Both the position numbers and the translations under genes were made by a program. From JBELMB01 sp042088665 (GTDB lineage: Bacteria; Pseudomonadota; Alphaproteobacteria; Rhodobacterales; Rhodobacteraceae), in contig JBELMB010000148.1 of NCBI GenBank assembly GCA_042088665.1, forward strand, positions 1 through 12,883: 12,883 nucleotides of DNA, given 5' to 3'. The notes under the pieces were generated by a model, which saw nothing but the letters and a program-made list of their open reading frames with translations, had not been told where the DNA came from and searched no databases. Positions 6,281-12,883 of the stretch are shown here, in pieces (position 1 is the stretch's first letter; every line of letters begins with the position of its first letter).

Positions 6281-6328
6281 CCGGTGGATCTGGATGCCAG
6301 TGGACCTGGATGCCGGTGGACCCGGATG
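6281..6328. repeat. 16-bp tandem repeat, three units
   Basis: The units are CCGGTGGATCTGGATG (6281-6296), CCAGTGGACCTGGATG (6297-6312) and CCGGTGGACCCGGATG (6313-6328). They differ at one to three positions. A 16-bp period is not a multiple of three, which argues against a coding role. Confidence 0.9.
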
Positions 6329-6392
6329 CTGTTTGGCTGGACGTTGGTTGGGGTGGTCTGGCGGGATCGCCTTTGGGCTCATGCGGCGCGAT

Positions 6393-6454
6393 GGGGGCCA
6401 GCCCCCGTCACGAGCAAGCTCGTGACTCCCCCGGAGTATTTTGAAAACAGAGAA
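6393..6454 (+). repeat. Dispersed double-hairpin element, copy 2 (probable terminator)
   Basis: Hairpin 1 is GGGGGC-CA-GCCCCC (6393-6406). Hairpin 2 is a 9-bp perfect stem, GTCACGAGC-AA-GCTCGTGAC (6407-6426). The tail begins CCCCCGGAGTATTTT (6428-6442) and continues to 6454. The order of parts is the same as in copy 1, and the tail differs at two of 27 positions. It is oriented with, and about 170 bp downstream of, the RraA-like gene, which fits a transcription-end role. Confidence 0.75.
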
Positions 6455-6470
6455 ACCAAGGGGTCAGGCT

Positions 6471-6542
6471 GGATTTCTGGCCGGATTGCTGGCCGGATTG
6501 CTCACCGGATTGCTGGCCGGATTGCTGGCCGGATTTTTGGCC
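6471..6542. repeat. 12-bp tandem repeat, six units
   Basis: The consensus is GGATTGCTGGCC, starting at 6471, 6483, 6495, 6507, 6519 and 6531. Units 2, 4 and 5 are identical. Unit 1 has TTTCTGG, unit 3 has CTCACC and unit 6 has TTTTTGG. The array begins 16 bases after the second double-hairpin element. Confidence 0.9.
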
Positions 6543-6725
6543 GGTTCAGCAGGTCCTGTTTGTGGTAAGTGGTCTGGGATTGGTTCGCGGCCCGGTTTGG
6601 GAGTGCCGGGTCGGGGGATCTGCCCTGGGTGGCACCGGTGCTGGTTCACCTGTTCAGGCGCTTGTCCGGACCCTGCCCGGACCACGGATCAGGTCGCGGC
6701 GGGGCCAAGAATTGTCATCCGCCCC

Positions 6726-6754
6726 TTGCGCCCCCCTGTGCGGCGGGCTTACCT
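6726..6754 (+). promoter_or_regulatory. Weak promoter candidate for pepF
   Basis: TTGCGC (6726-6731), 17 bases, then TTACCT (6749-6754), about 50 bp before the pepF start. The match to consensus is weak. It is listed because pepF follows a probable terminator and needs a promoter in this spacer. Confidence 0.25.
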
Positions 6755-6803
6755 GTCAACTCGATCCGGGGCCGCGCGGCCCCCGCCCTGACAGGAGATC
6801 CCG

Positions 6804-8648
6804 ATGACCGCTTGGATGCGCGCCCCGCTGACCCAGCCCACCCCGCTTTTTGACGCCAATGCCGCGGGAGGCGCGGGGGACGCCCTTGGCCCGCTGCCGG
6901 AATGGGACCTGAGCGACCTTTATGCCTCGCCCGACGCGCCCGAATTGCAGCGCGACCTCGACTGGCTGGAAGAGGCCTGCAGCAGCTTTGCCGCAGATTA
7001 CGAGGGCAAGCTGGCGGAGCTTGATGCGCAGGGCCTGTTGACCGCGATCCAGCGGCAGGAAAAGATCGACGCCGTGTCCGGGCGGATCATGTCCTACGCC
7101 GGTCTGCGGTACTACCAGATGACCACCGACGCGGAGCGCGCCAAGTTCCTGTCCGATTGCCAGGAAAAGCTGACGATCTATTCCACGCCGCTGGTGTTCT
7201 TTTCGCTGGAGATCAACCGGATCGACGATCAGGTGCTCAATGCGGTTGTGAATTCTGACCCGGCGCTGGCGCGCTATGCCCCGGCGCTGCGGCGTCTGCG
7301 CGCGATGAAGCCCTACCAGCTCTCTGACGAGATGGAGAAGTTCCTGCATGATCTGGGCGTCGTTGGTGACGCCTGGGAGCGGCTGTTTGACGAGACCATT
7401 GCCGGGCTGACCTTTGAGATCGGGGGCGAGACGCTCAACATCGAGGCGACGCTGAATTTCCTCACCGACCAGGACCGGGTCAAGCGCGAGGCCGCCGCGC
7501 ATGAATTGGCCAAGGTGCTGGGCGCAAACGTGAAAACCTTTGCGCGGGTGCACAACACCCAGACCAAGGAAAAGGAGATCATGGAGCGCTGGCGCGGCAT
7601 GCCGACGCCGCAGACCGGGCGCCACCTGTCCAATGACGTGGAACCGGAGGTCGTCGAGGCGCTGCGCAATGCTGTCGTCGAGGCCTATCCGCGCCTGTCA
7701 CACCGCTACTATGAGCTCAAGCGCAAGTGGCTGGGTCTGGACCGGATGCAGGTCTGGGACCGCAACGCCCCCCTCCCCATGGAGAGCGAGCGCATCATCG
7801 GCTGGGACGAAGCGCGCGGCATGGTCATGGACGCCTATTCCGCCTTTGATCCGCGCATGGGCGAGATCGCGCTGCCATTCTTCGAGAAGGGCTGGATCGA
7901 TGCCGAAGTGAAGCCGGGCAAGGCCCCCGGCGCCTTTGCGCATCCGACGGTGACAGAGGTGCATCCCTATGTGCTCTTGAACTATCTGGGCAAGCCGCGC
8001 GATGTGATGACCCTCGCCCATGAGCTGGGCCATGGCGTGCACCAGGTGCTGGCGGCCGGTCAGGGTGAAATCCTCGCCTCGACGCCGCTGACGCTGGCAG
8101 AGACGGCCTCTGTGTTTGGCGAGATGCTGACCTTTCAGGCGCTGCTGGACGGCGCCAAGGACAAGGCAGAGCGCAAGGTGCTGCTGGCGGGCAAGGTCGA
8201 GGACATGATCAACACGGTCGTCCGCCAGATCGCCTTTTACGATTTCGAATGCAAACTGCACGACGCCCGCCGCGCCGGCGAGTTGACGCCGGACGACATC
8301 GGCGCCCTGTGGATGAGCGTTCAGGGCGAGAGCCTCGGGCCGGCCTTCGATTTCATGGAGGGGTATGACTGCTTCTGGGCCTATATCCCGCATTTCGTGC
8401 ATTCGCCCTTTTATGTCTATGCCTATGCCTTTGGGGACGGGCTGGTGAACGCGCTTTACGCCGCCTACCAGGAACAGCCGCAGGGCTTTCAGGACAAGTA
8501 TTTCGACATGCTCAAGGCCGGGGGATCCAAGCACCACAAGGAGCTGCTGGCGCCCTTTGGTCTTGATGCCTCCGATCCGAGGTTCTGGGACAAGGGTTTG
8601 TCGATGATCGAAGGCTTCATCGATGAGCTGGAGGCGATGGAGGACTAA
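6804..8648 (+). CDS. pepF: M3-family oligoendopeptidase F
   Basis: This is a 614-residue zinc metallopeptidase of family M3 (PepF clade), a normal length. The zinc-binding motif is HELGH at residues 406-410 (TLAHELGHGVHQ). The third ligand is Glu433 in TLAETASVFGEM. Other family signatures are WDLSDLY near residue 35, FDFMEGYDCFWAYIPHFVHS with YVYAYAFGD in the C-terminal third, and a predicted helical N-terminal half. These enzymes are cytosolic and hydrolyse short peptides. The ATG at 6804 follows AGGAG (6793-6797) with six bases of spacing. It appears to be a single-gene unit: a terminator-like element lies well upstream and its own terminator lies downstream, so I see no functional link to the sugar-acid genes. 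Confidence 0.95.
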   Translation: MTAWMRAPLTQPTPLFDANAAGGAGDALGPLPEWDLSDLYASPDAPELQRDLDWLEEACSSFAADYEGKLAELDAQGLLTAIQRQEKIDAVSGRIMSYAGLRYYQMTTDAERAKFLSDCQEKLTIYSTPLVFFSLEINRIDDQVLNAVVNSDPALARYAPALRRLRAMKPYQLSDEMEKFLHDLGVVGDAWERLFDETIAGLTFEIGGETLNIEATLNFLTDQDRVKREAAAHELAKVLGANVKTFARVHNTQTKEKEIMERWRGMPTPQTGRHLSNDVEPEVVEALRNAVVEAYPRLSHRYYELKRKWLGLDRMQVWDRNAPLPMESERIIGWDEARGMVMDAYSAFDPRMGEIALPFFEKGWIDAEVKPGKAPGAFAHPTVTEVHPYVLLNYLGKPRDVMTLAHELGHGVHQVLAAGQGEILASTPLTLAETASVFGEMLTFQALLDGAKDKAERKVLLAGKVEDMINTVVRQIAFYDFECKLHDARRAGELTPDDIGALWMSVQGESLGPAFDFMEGYDCFWAYIPHFVHSPFYVYAYAFGDGLVNALYAAYQEQPQGFQDKYFDMLKAGGSKHHKELLAPFGLDASDPRFWDKGLSMIEGFIDELEAMED

Positions 8649-8691
8649 GTCCCGCGCCTTTCGCCCGTTTTTGGCCTTGGCATTTGCCAGC

Positions 8692-8723
8692 GGCGCGTCC
8701 GGCATCGGGCGCGCCTTTGGTTT
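8692..8723 (+). terminator. Intrinsic terminator of pepF
   Basis: A 9-bp stem with one G-U pair (GGCGCGTCC, 8692-8700, with GGGCGCGCC, 8707-8715) closes a six-base loop, GGCATC. It is followed by TTTGGTTT. It lies 44 bases after the pepF stop codon. Confidence 0.65.
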
Positions 8724-8845
8724 GGCGGCACGCGGGCCGGTGGCGGCAGATCTCGGGCTGACATTGGTCAAAATGGGCTGAAATACACGCCTGCGCAGAT
8801 CTGAAAATGGATGACGCAACCCTGAATGTGCACCGCTCTGGTCTA

Positions 8846-8854
8846 TGCTACAAT
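8846..8854 (+). promoter_or_regulatory. Extended -10 promoter candidate for the PAS-GGDEF-EAL gene
   Basis: TGC followed by TACAAT (8849-8854) is a good extended -10 element. The -35 region is poor, as is usual for extended -10 promoters. Transcription would start near 8861, giving a leader of about 90 nt. Confidence 0.4.
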
Positions 8855-8888
8855 TGACCCAAAAAACAGTCTTCTGGATGCGACCATA

Positions 8889-8903
8889 TTAAGCGTAGCG
8901 TAA
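8889..8903. promoter_or_regulatory. Possible CtrA-binding box
   Basis: TTAA, seven bases, then GTAA (8889-8903) matches the CtrA consensus TTAA-N7-TTAA at seven of eight defined bases. It lies about 50 bp upstream of a cyclic-di-GMP gene. CtrA is known to control motility and cyclic-di-GMP genes in Rhodobacterales. One short near-match can arise by chance. Confidence 0.3.
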
Positions 8904-8950
8904 ACGGCACAGACCCAAGGTCATGCCTGAAACGTCACGAGCCACACGCT

Positions 8951-10816
8951 ATGGTCCCAACACAGATACTGGAACAGGTTCCCTCGAAATGCTCCGAAGG
9001 GCTGGCCCTTGGTCTGGCCAGTGACGAGGACGGCGCAAGTCTGGTGCTGCATTGGTGCAACCGCGCCTTTTCGCGGATCACCGGCTACAGCGCGCAAGAC
9101 GCCATCGGCCAGCGCGGCACCATCCTGATCGGCCCGGACACGACGCAGGGCGCGCATCTGCTGATCATCGACAAGCTCATGAAATGGGAGCATTTTACGC
9201 TCCGCACCACGACAAACCGCAAGGACGGCACGGCCATCGACATCCGGATGACCTGGACGCCGCTGTCGGACCCGGAGACCGGCGCGCGCTGGTGGCTTTG
9301 CTCCATGTTCGAGATCCCAAAGGACAACGCCGCCCCACCGCAGGACACGGGCGAAATCCAGACCCGGCTCTTTGCGCAGGGCACCCGGGACGCACAACTG
9401 GTCGCCCACCACTCCGAAGAGATCCTGCGCCTCGAACGCGAGAACAAGCGCCTGCGCGATCTGGCCAAGACCGTCGCCCGGGAATCCAACGAGGACGCCC
9501 TGACCGGCCTCTCCAACCGCCGTCACTTCGAAGTGGAGCTGAAGACCTGGATCTCTGCCCTGCGCGGGGACAGGACGGAATTCGCGGTGATCTACATCGA
9601 CCTCGACCGGTTCAAATCGGTCAATGACACGCTGGGGCATGACGCCGGGGACGGGCTGCTGGTCTCCGTCGCGCGGACGCTGCGCCGCCTCAGCGGCCCC
9701 GGGGACATGATCGCCCGACTGGGTGGAGACGAATTCGTGATCCTGAAAAGGCTCGGGGAAACTGCGCTCAACATCAGCGGCCTCGCGGATGATATCGTGC
9801 GCGAAACCCAGCTGCCCTTTGCTTTCGAGGGCAAGACCATCAGTTGCAGCGCCAGCGTCGGCGTCGCCATCGCCGACACGCAGATGTCCTGCCCGGAGCA
9901 GATCGTCGCGGATGCGGACACGGCTCTGTACCATGCAAAATCCCGTGGCCGCGGGCGCTGGTCCTTCTTCACTGCGCAGATGCACGCGGAATCGATCGCC
10001 ACGAAACGCCTCGCGACAGAGCTTCTGGTGGCCTGCGAGAGGCAGGAATTCGTGCCCTACTTCCAGCCGCTTGTCGAAACAGCGACCGGCCGGATCTCCA
10101 GCGCGGAAACGCTTGTGCGATGGGCCCATCCGGTGCGCGGTCTGATGCCGCCCGCCGCCTTCCTCGACGTGGCCGCGGACATGGGGATCCTCAACCGGAT
10201 CGACGCCATCGTCTTCAGCCGCCTGCGCGAAGAACTGTCGAGGCTCGACACCGCTGGCGTGCTTCTGCCGCGTGTTGCGATCAATGTCTCCGCCGGGCGA
10301 CTTGCCGATCCGAACCTGATCCATGACATCAAGAGTTCCGGGATCGATCCCGAACGGCTCACCGTCGAAATCCTCGAATCCGTCTACCTTGAGCGCATGG
10401 GCGCCAGCATGCGATGGGCGCTCGATGAGCTTGACGAACTCGGCGTCACGGTCGCGGTGGACGATTTTGGCACCGGTCATGCCTCCGTGCAGGGTCTGCT
10501 GAAGATCAAGCCCGCCCTGCTGAAGATTGACCGCCAGTTCATCCAGCCCATCGTGAATGACAAGGCCGCGCGCGCACTGGTTGAATCGATCATCGGCATC
10601 GGCAAGAGCCTCGGGATGCGCATCGTGGCCGAAGGCGTCGAAACCGCCCGGCACGCAGAAATCGCGGGCGAGATGGGCTGCGACCACCTTCAGGGCTATC
10701 ACTTCGGCAAACCAATGAGCGCGAAAGACCTTCAGGACCGCTTGAGGGAGAACGGCGGCCTGTTCTGGCCCCGCCCTGCCGCGCGACAAGGCGGGCCCCG
10801 CGCCGCCGGCGTCTGA
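8951..10816 (+). CDS. PAS-GGDEF-EAL cyclic-di-GMP signalling protein
   Basis: This 621-residue cytosolic protein has three domains. The PAS domain (about 15-125) closely follows the LOV pattern (ITGYSAQDAIGQRGTILIGP, 43-62, then DT), but the flavin-adduct cysteine position is Gly56. A charged coiled coil (about 150-178) links it to GGDEF (about 180-340). That domain has an intact GGDEF at 258-262, so it could make cyclic-di-GMP; the RxxD inhibitory site reads GPGD (249-252) and is lost. The EAL domain (about 360-600) has ETL (386-388) in place of EAL, with NVS, EILES, DDFGTG (504-509), KIDRQF and AEGVET present, so phosphodiesterase activity is likely retained. The ATG at 8951 has no clear Shine-Dalgarno sequence, but the PAS domain begins soon after. 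There are no membrane segments or signal peptide. Which activity dominates cannot be told from sequence. Confidence 0.93.
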   Translation: MVPTQILEQVPSKCSEGLALGLASDEDGASLVLHWCNRAFSRITGYSAQDAIGQRGTILIGPDTTQGAHLLIIDKLMKWEHFTLRTTTNRKDGTAIDIRMTWTPLSDPETGARWWLCSMFEIPKDNAAPPQDTGEIQTRLFAQGTRDAQLVAHHSEEILRLERENKRLRDLAKTVARESNEDALTGLSNRRHFEVELKTWISALRGDRTEFAVIYIDLDRFKSVNDTLGHDAGDGLLVSVARTLRRLSGPGDMIARLGGDEFVILKRLGETALNISGLADDIVRETQLPFAFEGKTISCSASVGVAIADTQMSCPEQIVADADTALYHAKSRGRGRWSFFTAQMHAESIATKRLATELLVACERQEFVPYFQPLVETATGRISSAETLVRWAHPVRGLMPPAAFLDVAADMGILNRIDAIVFSRLREELSRLDTAGVLLPRVAINVSAGRLADPNLIHDIKSSGIDPERLTVEILESVYLERMGASMRWALDELDELGVTVAVDDFGTGHASVQGLLKIKPALLKIDRQFIQPIVNDKAARALVESIIGIGKSLGMRIVAEGVETARHAEIAGEMGCDHLQGYHFGKPMSAKDLQDRLRENGGLFWPRPAARQGGPRAAGV

Positions 10817-11043
10817 CCCCCGCGATATCTCTTCGCCGTCTGGCCAGAGGGCCGGCCGAGCGCGCAGGCGCACAGCGTTCAGGATGCACGGCCCCCACCG
10901 CCTGCGTCCATGTCCAGCCTGCGCATCCCGCACAAACTGTCACAAATCAGGTTCCCTTGGGTCAGTTATACCGGACTTGTTTCGAATTCCCCGCCGCGCG
11001 ATCTTGGATCATTCAATAAAAATAACACATAAGGGGATTTGTG

Positions 11044-12153
11044 ATGGTGAAGTCATCAATGACAATTGCCGCGGAGTGTATCAAGGGATCCATTGTTTCG
11101 GATCTGGAAGGCATGCGGGACGCATGGAAAAAAACTGCTGGATCGCTTGGCAGCGCATATATGATAGCTCGCGCAAAAATGATCGCTGCAAGGAATCTCG
11201 AAACCGCCAACAAGGAGAAAGAAACAGAGGCGGCAATCAAGATTTTGAATATCTTCTTCTCTCTGGTCGCCCGCAAACCTGTTCAGATCTCTATTGTCAA
11301 AAAAGGGAAATCCGCGCTTTCGATTGCGTCTGATCTGGACAAAGCCTTTGGTCGCAGCTCAAACCAAAAGGCATGGGACAGCCTGCGCCCCGGCGCGCCC
11401 ATGGCCACCGGCTTGGCCAGTCCTGAAACAAACGCATTGATCGAAATTGCCAAAGCCGGAGATTTCCAACAAGCTTTTGAGAAAAAGGTGATGGACTGTT
11501 TTGATCCGCTCATTCGCGATCTGAAATTCAAAGCCGAAAGCATGGCAAAGCGCGAGACCAGCTCAACCTGGAAGAAGATCGACCGCAGACATCCAAATGA
11601 ACAAAGACGCATCATGGAAGTTGAGTCCATGATTCTGGATTGGTATCTTGAGCAGCGATCAGACTACTTCATGTGGTCTCATATGCCGGCCGTTTACAAT
11701 AGCGCAGAGCGGGCAGTGCTGGTGGAAAGGATGCTCTGGACGGAATTCATCTTTGGCTCCGTGCCGACCCTGCATTGGAAAACGAAACAGCGCCCGCCAT
11801 TTGGAAACATGAAAAGCAATGCCACCTCGGGCAAATGGAAACCCTATACGAAACACCCCCCCAAAATGCGCGTTGTCTCGGACAAGCCATTTGTGGTCGA
11901 GGAAAACATCTTTTTCAAAGAAGAAAAAAGCCAGATGACCCATGTCTCCAAGGAGGTAGTGCGCAGCATGGCCCGGGTTGGAATCCCGACTACGCTTTTG
12001 GGAATCGATGGGGCGGTTGACACGCCCAGCGAAAGCAAAAGTCTGCACCGTTGGGCGGCCAACAACACCTTCACAATGGAAAGGAACATGATCCCGGTCG
12101 CGCGACGCAGCGGCGATATCATGTACTCCGAGGTCCACACCGTCCCGAACTAG
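11044..12153 (+). CDS. Orphan 369-residue protein, AT-richer, function unknown
   Basis: I do not recognise this protein. AAGGGG (11031-11036) lies seven bases before the ATG at 11044; a GTG at 11041 is the alternative but sits too close. There is no signal peptide or membrane helix. The N-terminal 75 residues look helical and rich in Lys, Ala and Glu (KMIAARNLETANKEKETEAA). The middle has charged helices (FEKKVMDCFDPLIRDLKFKA; RRIMEVESMILDWYLEQRSD). The C-terminal third is Lys/Trp/Pro-rich (LHWKTKQRPPFGNMKS, GKWKPYTKHPPK) and likely beta-rich or extended. By eye the gene is near 50% GC against about two-thirds around it, with many AAA and TTG codons, which suggests recent transfer. It stands alone: 227 bp after the cyclic-di-GMP gene and before a gene-poor stretch. 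It could be an effector, cargo or phage-type protein, but no motif supports a choice. Confidence 0.78.
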   Translation: MVKSSMTIAAECIKGSIVSDLEGMRDAWKKTAGSLGSAYMIARAKMIAARNLETANKEKETEAAIKILNIFFSLVARKPVQISIVKKGKSALSIASDLDKAFGRSSNQKAWDSLRPGAPMATGLASPETNALIEIAKAGDFQQAFEKKVMDCFDPLIRDLKFKAESMAKRETSSTWKKIDRRHPNEQRRIMEVESMILDWYLEQRSDYFMWSHMPAVYNSAERAVLVERMLWTEFIFGSVPTLHWKTKQRPPFGNMKSNATSGKWKPYTKHPPKMRVVSDKPFVVEENIFFKEEKSQMTHVSKEVVRSMARVGIPTTLLGIDGAVDTPSESKSLHRWAANNTFTMERNMIPVARRSGDIMYSEVHTVPN

Positions 12154-12674
12154 ACCAACCCGCGCCGGGGCGCGCCATGCGTCCCGGTGCGCGGCGACCA
12201 GCCTGGCCGATCCGGCGCTCAAAGGATCCAAAGCGCACCTCTGCCCGTGGTGTTTCGGCATGTCCTTCGCGTCCGTGGGCATTCGGATCATGTGTGGTCG
12301 CGCCTGGTCATCGGGCAGGGGCGGGCCGGGGCGCTTCAACAACAGACGGATCTTTCGCAACTGCAGGCAAAGCCCGTGGACTTGGGGTTTCAAAAGGGCA
12401 AGCATCCGCGATTGTCGCGCCGCAGTGGTTTCCGTGGCAAGCCAAGGACCACCCTATGGGCCCGCCGCAAAGGCCCGACCCACGTTGCACTGCCTTGATT
12501 GAAACGGACACCCAACCGTTGGATCGGCCCGCCGCAGCCTCCGACACTTTGACATAGCTGGGCGCACCGACAGGCCCTTGTTCTTGAACGGGAAACCAGC
12601 GGCGACAAACACGAACAGCCGCGGCGCAAATGACACCGATCGCCAAGTTTCACCGCTGTTGCGGGCCCCGCGCC
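12154..12674. other. 521-bp stretch without a recognisable gene
   Basis: Several short open frames exist on both strands, but none has a ribosome-binding site, a recognisable domain or consistent codon use. A short GC inverted repeat (CGCGC-CGGG-GCGCG, 12161-12174) follows the orphan gene stop without a T-tract. I cannot exclude a decayed gene or insertion-sequence remnant, and see no terminal repeats to support one. Confidence 0.55.
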
Positions 12675-12883
12675 TCAGTCCAGTTCCGTCCAGGGCCAGG
12701 GCTTCACGTCAGACGCCCCGGTCTGGAACCGCGCCGCCTTGGCCATCCAGACCCCGAGGTCCGTGCCGAACTCGCCAAGACGCGCATTCGGGCGGCCCTT
12801 GTCGGCGGCCATCAGGACAAATTGCACCACCGTCGCCAGCGTCAGCACCGCCACACCGCCGATCATGCCGACCTGTTCGGCCA
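12675..12883 (-). CDS. C-terminal part of a small membrane protein, truncated by the window edge
   Basis: The minus-strand frame is open from the right edge to the TGA at 12677-12675. One membrane helix is visible (MIGGVAVLTLATVVQFVLMA), followed by a soluble tail that ends in PWPWTELD. An ATG at 12866 exists, but the frame continues beyond it to the edge (AEQVG before the Met) and no Shine-Dalgarno sequence is visible, so the true start is probably outside the window. The helix-plus-short-tail form and the PWPWT ending recall a small uncharacterised membrane protein of Rhodobacterales. No function can be given. Confidence 0.6.
   Translation of the reverse strand, partial: AEQVGMIGGVAVLTLATVVQFVLMAADKGRPNARLGEFGTDLGVWMAKAARFQTGASDVKPWPWTELD

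Larger units (their letters stand above)
6224..6803. other. 580-bp spacer with tandem arrays and hairpin element, no gene
   Basis: Between the RraA-like gene and pepF lie a three-unit 16-bp array (6281-6328), the second double-hairpin element (6393-6454), a six-unit 12-bp array (6471-6542) and about 250 bp of ordinary GC-rich DNA leading to the pepF ribosome-binding site. The open frame across the 12-bp array would encode repeated GLLAG peptides but has no ribosome-binding site, so I do not call it a gene. Confidence 0.7.
8649..8950. other. 302-bp spacer between pepF and the cyclic-di-GMP gene
   Basis: This spacer holds the pepF terminator (8692-8723), an extended -10 promoter candidate (8849-8854) and a CtrA-like box (8889-8903). 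No protein gene of convincing quality lies here. Confidence 0.6.

Noticed and set aside
6441..6791. An open frame across the 12-bp array giving a hydrophobic GLLAG-repeat peptide like a membrane helix
   Set aside because: The start would be a TTG inside the conserved tail of the hairpin element without a ribosome-binding site, and the rest of the frame is low-quality. The repeat alone explains the hydrophobic pattern.
8923..9024. A 33-codon open frame overlapping the start of the PAS-GGDEF-EAL gene, a possible upstream regulatory peptide
   Set aside because: The only Shine-Dalgarno-like sequence, AAGG, is two bases from the ATG, which is too close. Nothing else supports translation.
8921..10933. 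A 670-codon minus-strand open frame
   Set aside because: It is antisense to the PAS-GGDEF-EAL gene, whose domains are unambiguous, and has no ribosome-binding site or recognisable motif.
12161..12174. A terminator after the 369-residue orphan gene
   Set aside because: The stem is only five base pairs with no T-tract, so it is not a convincing intrinsic terminator.
12154..12674. A possible insertion-sequence remnant
   Set aside because: Short minus-strand and plus-strand frames gave no transposase motif that I could name, and no inverted terminal repeats or target duplications are visible.

Overview
The window is GC-rich DNA with dense genes and long spurious open frames on both strands. Its gene content is an alphaproteobacterial mix: a XylD-type sugar-acid dehydratase, an RraA-fold protein, an M3 oligoendopeptidase, a GGDEF/EAL protein and a GntR-type operator. 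Together with a hairpin element ending in CCCCCGGAGTATTTT that I associate with Rhodobacterales, this suggests a Roseobacter-group or related Rhodobacteraceae chromosome. The assignment rests on recalled family resemblance, not on a search.

Layout. A DMT/EamA exporter (83-970, +) is followed by a small orphan gene (1123-1611, +) with a near-consensus sigma-70 promoter. It converges on a minus-strand pair: an SDR oxidoreductase (1684-2418) and, upstream of it, a XylD-like sugar-acid dehydratase (2569-4350). The terminator of the minus-strand transcript lies inside the 3' end of the orphan gene. A divergent control region (4351-4624) carries a GntR/FCD-type operator, TGGTATACCA. On the plus side follow a periplasmic LprI-like (DUF1311-like) protein (4625-5134), a 390-bp repeat-filled spacer and an RraA-family aldolase-like gene (5525-6223). 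A 580-bp spacer then holds two tandem arrays and the second copy of the hairpin element.

Next come pepF-type oligoendopeptidase F (6804-8648) with its own terminator, and a PAS-GGDEF-EAL cyclic-di-GMP protein (8951-10816). The PAS domain looks like a LOV domain that has lost its photoactive cysteine. An AT-richer orphan gene of 369 residues (11044-12153) follows, then about 520 bp with no recognisable gene. Last is the C-terminal part of a small membrane protein (12675-12883, -) that runs off the window.

How the genes may work together. The dehydratase, the SDR and the RraA-like protein have the shape of a small non-phosphorylative sugar-acid (pentonate-like) module. The dehydratase would make a 2-keto-3-deoxy acid, the RraA-fold protein could cleave it in a pyruvate-aldolase reaction, and the SDR would supply an oxidation step. 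The GntR operator sits where it could control both arms. No transporter, lactonase or regulator is in the window. The two orphan genes, the inactive-looking LOV-type sensor and the unusual cluster of tandem repeats around the RraA-like gene are the parts least explained by known biology.
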